Assembly: GCA_012797725.1 (NCBI GenBank)
Contig: JAAZON010000539.1
Location: 1 to 5,387, forward strand
DNA length: 5,387 bases
From: SAR324 cluster bacterium
GTDB taxonomy: Bacteria > Bdellovibrionota > UBA2361 > JAAZON01
Direction of reading: 5' to 3'
Made by a program: the position numbers and the translations under genes. This document shows positions 1 to 5,387 of this stretch, one piece after another. Position 1 is the stretch's first letter, and each line of letters begins with the position of its first letter. The notes beneath the pieces are model-generated. The model did not search any database. It was given only the letters and a program-made list of their open reading frames with translations, and had not been told where the DNA came from.

Positions 1-2406
1 GAGTCAACTCTGAGGCAACAAAGTTCAGGTGAGTCTCTGATTGAGAGAATCTATGGGACGATCTGGGATATTTTGTCTCACCCTGAAAATCAAGAGTTAA
101 TAAGGAGCCACTTTCCTAAGGCTTCAATCAAAAGACGTAACACAGGATATGCTCTTGATGCGCTCCTTGAAATGAGGCCGTTTTCCAACAATGGAGAGCC
201 ATTTAATCTCTGCAAGTTACTGGTAGGATCTGAAGGTACATTGGCTTTTGTCACAGAGGCGGTTCTAAATTTATCGCCATTACCCCCTCCTTGTAGGGGG
301 GTTCTTTGTGTGCATTGCCGGACTATTAGAGACAGTTTGCTTGCTAATTTAATTGTGTTACAGCACCAGCCTCTGTCATTGGAGTTAATTGATCGTTATA
401 TCTTGGAATGTACGAAGGCAAATAGTCTTTTTAGTAAACATAGGAATTTTGTTGAAGGAGATCCTGAAGGCATTCTTTTGGTTGAACTCGCTGGAGAATC
501 TATTAATGAGGTTCGAGAACAATCGAAGAAAATTGAGGTTGAACTGAAAAGTGCTGGGCTGGGATTTCATTATCCTTTGTTATTTGGTTCAGATGCTCAG
601 AGTGTGTGGGCAATCAGAAAAGCTGGGCTTGGTTTACTAAAAAATATTCCAGGTGATGCTAAAGCGACCTCAGTCATAGAGGATGCAGCTATAGCCCCTG
701 AAGATCTTCCGAGTTATGTGGAAGACTTCGACAGGCTTCTAGCAAACTACAAGTTATCGTCGGTTCACTATGGTCATATTGGCTCAGGTGAGTTGCATTT
801 TGACCCAATTCTTAATCTTAAGACCAAGGAGGGACAAAAGCTCTTTAGAACAATTGCAGAAGAAACAGCAAAACTGGTCAAGAAATATAAGGGATCTCTA
901 AGTGGTGAACATGGTGATGGAAGATTGAGAGGGGAATTCATTCCTTGGATGGTCGGAGAGGAAAATATTGAACTGTTTAGAAGAATCAAACAGACCTTTG
1001 ACCCCAATTTGATATTTAATCCTGGGAAGATAATAGATACTCCACCAATGGATCATAACCTTCGCTTTGAAGTGGGAAAGGGGTTAGATCCAATAAAGAC
1101 AACTTTCCATTTTAGAAAAGCTCAGGGAGTATTGAGAGCGGCAGAGCTTTGTAATGGCTCTGGGGATTGCAGAAAAACTTCGAAAATTGGCGGAGTGATG
1201 TGCCCAAGTTATATGGCGACTCTCAACGAGAGAGATACTACAAGAGCGCGCGCTAATGTCCTTAGAGAGTTTTTAACAAATTCGGACAAGAAAAATAAAT
1301 TCGATCATCCGGAGATTCTCTCCATATTGGATCTTTGTGTTTCATGCAAAGGTTGTGCATCAGAATGTCCGTCGAATGTGGATATGTCAAAGCTTAAAGC
1401 AGAAGTTTTGCAGCAGTCCTATGATATTAAGGGAATACCATTGCAGGCCAAACTTGTTGGACATTATGCAAGTTTAATGAAAATTGCTGCCATGATTCCC
1501 AAGATATCTAACTGGTTTTTGAGAAGCAAATTTCGTTCATACCCTTTAAGACGTGTTTTGGGGATTGCTACAAAGAGGATGTTGCCAACTTTAGCGCATG
1601 AGACCCTTAGGGCATGGTTTAGTAAGAGGGAATTTGAAGGGAAGCGTATTCCCGGAAGTGTGGTCAAAAGAGGGGAGGTGGTTCTCTTCTGTGATGAATT
1701 CACAAATTACATAGATGTTGAAATAGGGAAAAAAGCTATCGAGCTGCTTGAATATTTAGGTTACGAAATCCAGATTCCAGCTCATGCCGAAAGCGGAAGA
1801 ACGATGATTTCAAAAGGGCTGTTAAGAAAGGCTCGTAAAGTTGCAGAGGAGAATGTGAAGGCCCTCTCTCGTTTTGCAGCAGAGGGGATTCCAATCATAG
1901 GAATTGAACCTTCAGCGATATTAAGTTTCCGTGACGAGTATGTAGATTTGCTTGATGATTCCATGCTTCAGGTTGCAGAGAAAGTGTCTAAAAAGACAAT
2001 GACCATAGAAGAGTTTATTAGCGAAGAGATGCAAGCTGGTCGTATCACTACAGATTCTTTTATTGAGAAGAAACAAAAGGTCTTCTTGCACGGGCATTGT
2101 CATCAAAAAACTCTGAGTTCGCTTGAACCCACCATTAAAGCGCTTTCACTTCCCAGCGGATATGAAGTTGAAGTGATAGATTCTAGTTGCTGTGGAATGG
2201 CGGGATTTTTTGGATATGAAAAGGAGCACTACGAGATCTCGATGAAAATGGGAGAACTCAGACTTTTCCCTTTCATAAGAAGTCTTCCAGAGGACGCAAT
2301 TATTGCTGCTCCAGGCACAAGTTGTAGGGCACAAATCTTTGATGGCACAGGCCGAAGGGCCCTTCATCCAGCCGAGGTGCTTTGGGACGCATTGAGGAAA
2401 TATTAG
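1..2406 (+). CDS. ydiJ: YdiJ-type FAD-linked oxidase / Fe-S oxidoreductase fusion (5' truncated)
   Basis: Probable D-2-hydroxyacid dehydrogenase with FAD and Fe-S domains in one chain; 801 residues are visible. The frame is open from base 1, so the TTG at 73 is only an internal codon; E. coli YdiJ is about 1,000 residues, so roughly 200 N-terminal residues (most of the FAD-binding domain) are missing. Numbering from base 1: end of the PCMH-type FAD domain with GSEGTLAFVTEA (about 76-87); FAD-oxidase C-terminal domain (about 100-345) with GHIGSGELH (258-266) and GEHGDGR (302-308), whose His259, His266 and Glu303 match the metal/substrate site of D-lactate and D-2-hydroxyglutarate dehydrogenases; NPGKI at 340-344. 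Next come Fe-S cysteines 384, 390 and 401, then 446, 449, 452 and 456 (CVSCKGCASECP). The C-terminal half is GlpC/HdrB-like: HGHCHQK (697-703) and an intact SSCCGMAG (728-735). In the first CCG repeat AESGR replaces the double cysteine. YdiJ homologues are reported to oxidise D-2-hydroxyglutarate; the substrate here is inferred. No membrane segment is seen. Confidence 0.93.
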   Translation, partial: ESTLRQQSSGESLIERIYGTIWDILSHPENQELIRSHFPKASIKRRNTGYALDALLEMRPFSNNGEPFNLCKLLVGSEGTLAFVTEAVLNLSPLPPPCRGVLCVHCRTIRDSLLANLIVLQHQPLSLELIDRYILECTKANSLFSKHRNFVEGDPEGILLVELAGESINEVREQSKKIEVELKSAGLGFHYPLLFGSDAQSVWAIRKAGLGLLKNIPGDAKATSVIEDAAIAPEDLPSYVEDFDRLLANYKLSSVHYGHIGSGELHFDPILNLKTKEGQKLFRTIAEETAKLVKKYKGSLSGEHGDGRLRGEFIPWMVGEENIELFRRIKQTFDPNLIFNPGKIIDTPPMDHNLRFEVGKGLDPIKTTFHFRKAQGVLRAAELCNGSGDCRKTSKIGGVMCPSYMATLNERDTTRARANVLREFLTNSDKKNKFDHPEILSILDLCVSCKGCASECPSNVDMSKLKAEVLQQSYDIKGIPLQAKLVGHYASLMKIAAMIPKISNWFLRSKFRSYPLRRVLGIATKRMLPTLAHETLRAWFSKREFEGKRIPGSVVKRGEVVLFCDEFTNYIDVEIGKKAIELLEYLGYEIQIPAHAESGRTMISKGLLRKARKVAEENVKALSRFAAEGIPIIGIEPSAILSFRDEYVDLLDDSMLQVAEKVSKKTMTIEEFISEEMQAGRITTDSFIEKKQKVFLHGHCHQKTLSSLEPTIKALSLPSGYEVEVIDSSCCGMAGFFGYEKEHYEISMKMGELRLFPFIRSLPEDAIIAAPGTSCRAQIFDGTGRRALHPAEVLWDALRKY

Positions 2407-2412
2407 AGTGTT

Positions 2413-2439
2413 TCTACTGTACCACCGGGGGTACAGAGA
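2413..2439. repeat. Inverted repeat just after the dehydrogenase stop
   Basis: The arms CTGTACC (2417-2423) and GGTACAG (2430-2436) are perfectly complementary around a 6-nt loop. The stem extends by TCT/AGA (2413-2415 with 2437-2439) if A2416 is bulged out. It begins 7 nt after the dehydrogenase stop codon and could protect or help end that transcript. On the plus strand, however, it is followed by an A-rich tract (2441-2450), not a T-tract, so it is not a canonical intrinsic terminator. Confidence 0.45.
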
Positions 2440-2474
2440 GAAGAAAAAAAGTAGCTGGGGTACAGGGAGAAAAG
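2427..2474. repeat. Short imperfect direct repeat in the convergent spacer
   Basis: GGGGTACAGAGAGAAG (2428-2443) recurs as GGGGTACAGGGAGAAA (2457-2472), 29 nt apart start to start, with differences only at the tenth and last positions. Both copies contain GGTACAG, the complement of the single CTGTACC arm at 2417-2423. Either copy could therefore form the stem, giving two mutually exclusive hairpins. The function is unknown; it may simply be a small local duplication. Confidence 0.4.
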
Positions 2475-2479
2475 CCATC

Positions 2480-2505
2480 CGGGACTCTCCTTTTAGGAGG
2501 TCCCG
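2480..2505 (-). terminator. Probable flagellin transcription terminator hairpin
   Basis: A GC-rich inverted repeat: CGGGAC (2480-2485), bulged T2486, CTCC (2487-2490), loop TTTTA (2491-2495), GGAG (2496-2499), GTCCCG (2500-2505). This makes ten base pairs with one bulge. Read on the minus strand it lies 31 nt past the flagellin stop, and a short T4 run follows about 5 nt after the stem (2474-2471). That U-tract is short and displaced, so the terminator is imperfect. On the plus strand no T-rich tract follows, so it suits flagellin better than the dehydrogenase. It could also serve as an mRNA 3'-end stabiliser. Confidence 0.55.
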
Positions 2506-2536
2506 AACGACTTGGGTGTGTGTGTAGGAAGATCTA

Positions 2537-3397
2537 TTATTGCAAAAGATTAAGGGCAAGCGTTGGTTGTTGATTTGCTTGTGCCAAGACTGCAGTAGCT
2601 GCTTGTTGCAACACAGTCAGTCTCGTTAGTTCCGCGGCTTCTGATGCGACATCGACATCTCGAACACGACTTTCAGCTGCGGCTAAATTTTCGCGGGTAG
2701 TGGCAAGATTATTAATAGTCATTTCAAGTCTTGATTGCACAGCTCCAAGACTGCCCCTGGTTTGTGATAATGAGTTTATAGCAGCATTCACAGCTTCTAA
2801 TGCTAATCTTGACGCCGAAACTCCATTGTCAATAGTCGTGCCAGTAAGCGAAAAAGTCATAGCGGCGCTTCCAACCTGTGCAAGACCTAGGGATTGAAGG
2901 TTACCTTTCACACCATTTATTTGAATCTGTGAAGTGGCAGCCGAATCAAAGCCAACTTGAAGCACGATGCTAGTGCCTGCAGAAAGAAGATTAATACCAT
3001 TAAATGAGGTAGTATTTGCAATTCTTTCTATCTCAGATCCTAGCGCAGCAAATTCACTTTGAAGAGCTGAGCGCTGAGTTGTTGAATAAACACCATTTGC
3101 TGACTGCTCCGCAAGTTCTGATAATCTTTGTAATATATTTGCAATTTCAGTAAAAGCCCCGTCAGCCAGTGAGATCGCTGAAATTCCATCATTTGCGTTA
3201 CGAATAGCAACAGAGGCAATTTTTTGATTTGCACGCAAAGAATCGGCCATGGCCAACCCTGCTGGATCGTCTACCGCGCTATTAATGCGTAAACCTGAGC
3301 TGAGTTTCTCAAAAGTGCTGCTTAGTTGATCGGTGGCAGCGCTAAGTTTTCGCTGTGCTTGAAGGGAGGCAATGTTATTTCCAATGCTTATAGTCAT
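2537..3397 (-). CDS. fliC: Flagellin, compact type (flagellar filament subunit)
   Basis: Structural subunit of the flagellar filament, exported through the flagellar type III apparatus; 286 residues, complete. The N-terminal D0/D1 region (about 1-140) has the family signatures NNIASLQAQRKL (7-18), KLSSGLRINSAVDDPAGLA (31-49), IRNANDGISAI (65-75) and TSFNGINLL (130-138). The segment LQRLSELAEQ (89-98) aligns with the TLR5-recognised helix of Salmonella FliC. The C-terminal D1/D0 region (about 196-286) has LGAVQSRLEMTINNL (217-231), RENLAAAESRVRDVD (235-249) and LAQANQQP (271-278). This C-terminus argues for flagellin rather than the hook-junction protein FlgL. Only about 55 variable residues (141-195) lie between the conserved ends, so D2/D3 outer domains are absent. 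The ATG at 3397 is the first start after an in-frame TAG 12 nt upstream; no Shine-Dalgarno sequence sits next to it. No fliD, fliS or flaG is adjacent. No signal peptide, as expected. Confidence 0.97.
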   Translation of the reverse strand: MTISIGNNIASLQAQRKLSAATDQLSSTFEKLSSGLRINSAVDDPAGLAMADSLRANQKIASVAIRNANDGISAISLADGAFTEIANILQRLSELAEQSANGVYSTTQRSALQSEFAALGSEIERIANTTSFNGINLLSAGTSIVLQVGFDSAATSQIQINGVKGNLQSLGLAQVGSAAMTFSLTGTTIDNGVSASRLALEAVNAAINSLSQTRGSLGAVQSRLEMTINNLATTRENLAAAESRVRDVDVASEAAELTRLTVLQQAATAVLAQANQQPTLALNLLQ

Positions 3398-3453
3398 GTG
3401 TTTGCGCTAACAAATATCCACAAGCGAATCCACGCAGTAGTCTTTTAACAAAA

Positions 3454-3459
3454 CTCCTT
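3454..3459 (-). promoter_or_regulatory. Misplaced Shine-Dalgarno-like AAGGAG in the flagellin leader
   Basis: Read on the minus strand this is a perfect AAGGAG, but 56 nt separate it from the flagellin ATG at 3397, too far for normal initiation. A TTG starts 2 nt after it (too close) and opens a 14-codon frame that stops at TAG 12 nt before the flagellin ATG, in the same frame. The bases just before the ATG (AGCGCAAACAC) hold no Shine-Dalgarno sequence. The motif may be a ribosome standby site, part of a translated mini-leader, or chance. Confidence 0.2.
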
Positions 3460-3565
3460 AGTCGTTGTGTCTTCTATTGTTGCTATGAATTGGATGTTTG
3501 CGAGTAATGCTTGAAGGGCCTTATCTTGATACATCCATGTACATAGCCTTTGGAGCTTAAAAGAG

Positions 3566-3593
3566 CAAACGGCAAAAAGAAGTATCCTCTTTA
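3566..3593 (-). promoter_or_regulatory. Candidate sigma-28 (FliA-type) promoter for flagellin
   Basis: On the minus strand TAAA (3593-3590) is followed after 16 nt by GCCGTTTG (3573-3566). The enterobacterial FliA consensus is TAAA, about 15 nt, GCCGATAA. The -35 core matches 4/4 and the GCCG half of the -10 matches 4/4, but the GATAA part is poor (5/8 overall). Flagellin genes are classic sigma-28 targets, which is the main reason to note it. The implied 5' UTR is about 160 nt. Confidence 0.25.
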
Positions 3594-3673
3594 TAAATAG
3601 CATCTAAAAATCATTTGGAATTGAAAAATACGATTTTTTCTGACCCATTAATACTCAGTACAATTACAGTTTT

Positions 3674-5311
3674 TTAAGTTTCTTCTCTTAAGTAGATCGG
3701 AACGTTTGCTTTAATTTCTTTTAGCGGGCCTTTTATCCAGATTAACTGATAATGCCCAAGAACTGGGTGTTTATGGAAATAATTAATGTTTTCTGGATTC
3801 AGTCTGCATAGATACTCTGAACAGGAAAGGATATCAGAGTTAAGGCTCGAGGCTATTTCAGAGTTTGGCTCTCTAAGAAATTCTAGGTGTGAAAGTCGAT
3901 CTAGCGCTCTTTTTGAAAGCAGCCACATTGAATTTTCTTGGTCTAATTTCCAAATGTAAAATCCATTGAAATTGTAAGGTGCATAAATCTCCTTGCCTTG
4001 TATATGCTCTGCAAGAAGTTCTGCGTCATCATGATAATGTGTTAACTTATACAACGATGAGATCTCGTAGCGTTTTATGTCATGTGACATGAAGTACATG
4101 GAGTCTCCTAGCAGCAAGCGGTAACTTTGGAAATATATTATGATGAAAAGGCTAGAGATGAAGCCGAAAGTCTCAAGGCACTTTTGAATAATGCTATTTG
4201 GCTGCCATTCCTTTTTTAGAATTGCCCATAGCAGAGGTGCGGTAAACCAAGCTGCATAACGTAAAGATCCAATCTGAGAAGAGCTTAAGTTCGAAGTGCT
4301 GCTTGCAAGACTTGCAACCAAAAGCACCGACAGGCAGATAAAAAAAAGTTGAAGTGCGTTAGCTTTGGCTATTCTAGATGGAAGTAAGAGAAATAACAGG
4401 GGATAAAACCATAGGCAACCCATCAGCGGACTAATAAATATATCAAGAACTTTGTCAAAGGTAATGAAGTCAAGAGAAGCCCCTTTCAACACGGGATAGA
4501 GACTAAAAACCCCGAAATATTCCCTAAAATAAAAAAGTTGCAAGGCAGGGAAAATCAGTCCGAGTAAATACTTGAGCCAGTGAGAAGGGCTTGGCCAATC
4601 TTTGCCCAGTTTTTTTGAATACAGAAATGTGTGGATCGGGAGAAACAAGAGAATTGGGATATTTTGTGCGGCCGCGATTCCTAATGGGATCGTTGAGTAA
4701 TATCTTAAACGAGGGCTGTCGATTAGGATAAATGCAATAAGAGTTAGGGCAAAACAAAAAACTTCCACATGCTCCCATTCTAAGTAACCTGTCAGAGGTG
4801 AAGCCAACGTTAAGGTCAGAGTCAATAAAGCTTTGAAAGATGGGTTCCCAATCAATAGAAGAGAAAGGGATAAAATGAAAAGCAAGAGATTAAAAAGTCT
4901 AAACGAATAATATTCTAATCTTCTGCCGCTATCGATATAGTGAAGAAGCGCATACAAAGAAGAAGTGGCAAGCGAGTACATCCAGGAATGAATGTAGCGA
5001 TAATCTCCATTTTCATCTGGATAAAGGCTTCCAAAATTCCCACAAGCTTGATCTGTCTCTTTTAATTGATGGCCATCTTTTGGAAGGGGGGGCTTTGCTT
5101 CTGACAGTGTTAATCCAAAAGGATTTGTTAAGTTCCAATAATCACGTCTGCTTTTGGTGTCAATTCGCAAAGAATGATCGAAGACAATCGATTGTGTTTG
5201 AATGATATATTCACGGCCATCACCGCGTTCATAAAATGGTGCTCGCAATACTTGAATTGCGACAGCTCCCAAAATTAAGAAAAATAGAAAGTAAATTAAA
5301 TGCTGCTTCAT
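3674..5311 (-). CDS. Polytopic membrane protein, putative GT-C-fold glycosyltransferase
   Basis: Complete, 545 residues, function not proven. The N-terminal membrane segment (about 4-22) is followed by a long hydrophilic loop (about 23-108) carrying GDGREY (30-35) and ending in DYRYIHSWMYSL (103-114). About ten more hydrophobic segments follow, near 110-126, 138-154, 158-175, 183-198, 207-230, 246-262, 292-311, 316-336, 350-366 and 382-397. The C-terminal tail (about 398-545) is hydrophilic. A first extracytoplasmic loop with an acidic motif, then a membrane bundle with YLEWEHVEVF (176-185) and SLRYAAWFTAPLLW (349-362), is the architecture of GT-C enzymes such as PMT/ArnT, which use polyprenyl-phosphate sugars. 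Asp31 is the best candidate catalytic acid. Cys497 and Cys502 could form a disulfide if the tail is periplasmic. The ATG at 5311 is the only start after an in-frame TAA 33 nt upstream; no Shine-Dalgarno is visible. It could instead be a non-enzymatic envelope protein. It shares a strand with flagellin, but the 276-nt gap weakens any operon link. Confidence 0.8.
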   Translation of the reverse strand: MKQHLIYFLFFLILGAVAIQVLRAPFYERGDGREYIIQTQSIVFDHSLRIDTKSRRDYWNLTNPFGLTLSEAKPPLPKDGHQLKETDQACGNFGSLYPDENGDYRYIHSWMYSLATSSLYALLHYIDSGRRLEYYSFRLFNLLLFILSLSLLLIGNPSFKALLTLTLTLASPLTGYLEWEHVEVFCFALTLIAFILIDSPRLRYYSTIPLGIAAAQNIPILLFLPIHTFLYSKKLGKDWPSPSHWLKYLLGLIFPALQLFYFREYFGVFSLYPVLKGASLDFITFDKVLDIFISPLMGCLWFYPLLFLLLPSRIAKANALQLFFICLSVLLVASLASSTSNLSSSQIGSLRYAAWFTAPLLWAILKKEWQPNSIIQKCLETFGFISSLFIIIYFQSYRLLLGDSMYFMSHDIKRYEISSLYKLTHYHDDAELLAEHIQGKEIYAPYNFNGFYIWKLDQENSMWLLSKRALDRLSHLEFLREPNSEIASSLNSDILSCSEYLCRLNPENINYFHKHPVLGHYQLIWIKGPLKEIKANVPIYLREET

Positions 5312-5387
5312 TTTTGCTGAGCGATAATCACTCGTGTGTTGGCTTTATTTTGGCAATATGCGAGAGGGAAGACCAGGGATTAAAGTA
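5312..5387 (-). promoter_or_regulatory. Upstream region of the membrane protein gene
   Basis: Seventy-six bases between the ATG at 5311 and the window edge. The bases before the start (minus strand CTCAGCAAAA) show no Shine-Dalgarno sequence. I find no convincing -35/-10 pair or operator. The promoter is probably here or just outside, because no minus-strand gene overlaps this stretch in the frame examined. Confidence 0.25.

Larger units (their letters stand above)
3398..3673 (-). promoter_or_regulatory. Flagellin upstream region / probable long leader
   Basis: A 276-nt gap between the stop of the membrane protein and the flagellin ATG, both on the minus strand. I find no credible coding region in it on either strand, no RNA gene, and no clear intrinsic terminator for the upstream gene. 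It holds a weak sigma-28-like promoter candidate (3566-3593), a palindrome ATGTACAT (3537-3544), an AT-only inverted repeat (3624-3638), and an AAGGAG motif (3454-3459) that lies 56 nt before the flagellin start. Its size and position fit a separate flagellin promoter with regulated leader RNA, but that role is inferred from layout. Confidence 0.4.

Noticed and set aside
73..75. TTG as the true start of the dehydrogenase
   Set aside because: The same frame is open without a stop back to base 1, and the upstream residues (for example ESLIERIYGTIWDIL) continue naturally into the domain, so the gene is truncated by the window edge.
2495..2553. AGGAGG (2495-2500) with a TTG at 2512 opening a 13-residue plus-strand peptide
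   Set aside because: The Shine-Dalgarno core is buried in the hairpin stem, the spacing is long (11 nt), the start is TTG, and the frame runs antisense into the flagellin 3' end.
2146..2559. 137-residue minus-strand open frame
   Set aside because: It lies antisense to the dehydrogenase 3' end and overlaps the flagellin 3' end; the translation shows no recognisable domain.
2382..2573. 63-residue plus-strand open frame across the convergent spacer
   Set aside because: It overlaps both flanking genes, contains the inverted repeats, and its composition looks like translated non-coding sequence.
3485..3514. Nine-codon plus-strand ATG frame in the flagellin upstream region
   Set aside because: No Shine-Dalgarno sequence, very short and antisense to the leader; chance is enough to explain it.
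3521..3544. Second sigma-28-like element (minus strand CAAGATAA)
   Set aside because: It matches only the GATAA end of the -10 and has no TAAA at the right distance upstream.
3561..3585. Sigma-54 type promoter (minus strand TTTGCT)
   Set aside because: The TTGC-like half is present, but there is no GG element at the required -24 spacing.
3624..3638. AAAAAT-ACG-ATTTTT inverted repeat as a terminator of the membrane protein gene
   Set aside because: The stem is only A-T pairs with a 3-nt loop and has no GC clamp, so it is unlikely to terminate transcription.
4524..4778. 84-residue minus-strand open frame inside the membrane protein gene
   Set aside because: It is an alternative frame within a clearly coding region and has no recognisable features.
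5358..5387. Start of a divergent plus-strand gene (ATG followed by nine open codons to the window edge)
   Set aside because: No Shine-Dalgarno sequence and only ten codons visible; it cannot be told from chance without sequence beyond the edge.

Overview
The window holds two complete genes and one 5'-truncated gene from a flagellated, Gram-negative-type bacterium with moderately low GC. The evidence for that organism type is a bacterial flagellin, a respiratory-type FAD/Fe-S dehydrogenase and a polytopic GT-C-like membrane protein. The sequence alone does not fix the phylum. Neither complete gene has a good Shine-Dalgarno sequence at its start.

Layout. Positions 1-2406 (+) carry the C-terminal 801 residues of a large YdiJ-type fused flavin / iron-sulfur oxidoreductase (GlcD-like half plus GlpC-like half). 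Its reading frame is open to the left edge, so the true start lies outside the window. Positions 2407-2536 form a convergent intergenic spacer with two inverted repeats and a short direct repeat. The stronger hairpin (2480-2505) lies 31 nt past the flagellin stop and probably helps end flagellin transcription. Positions 2537-3397 (-) encode a compact 286-residue flagellin. Positions 3398-3673 are a 276-nt non-coding gap, taken as the flagellin promoter/leader, with a weak sigma-28-like candidate. Positions 3674-5311 (-) encode a 545-residue integral membrane protein that resembles GT-C glycosyltransferases. Positions 5312-5387 are its upstream region, up to the window edge.

How the genes relate. 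The dehydrogenase converges on the flagellin and is probably functionally unrelated (oxidation of a D-2-hydroxyacid). The flagellin and the membrane protein share a strand, but a 276-nt gap separates them, so a common operon is not evident. No other flagellar gene (fliD, fliS, flaG, flgL) is visible, so the flagellin looks like a stand-alone locus. I see no CRISPR array, RNA gene, transposase or attachment site, and no strong case for an undescribed system. The items most worth checking are the altered first CCG motif in the dehydrogenase, the flagellin leader, the alternative-pairing repeats in the convergent spacer, and the identity of the GT-C-like protein.
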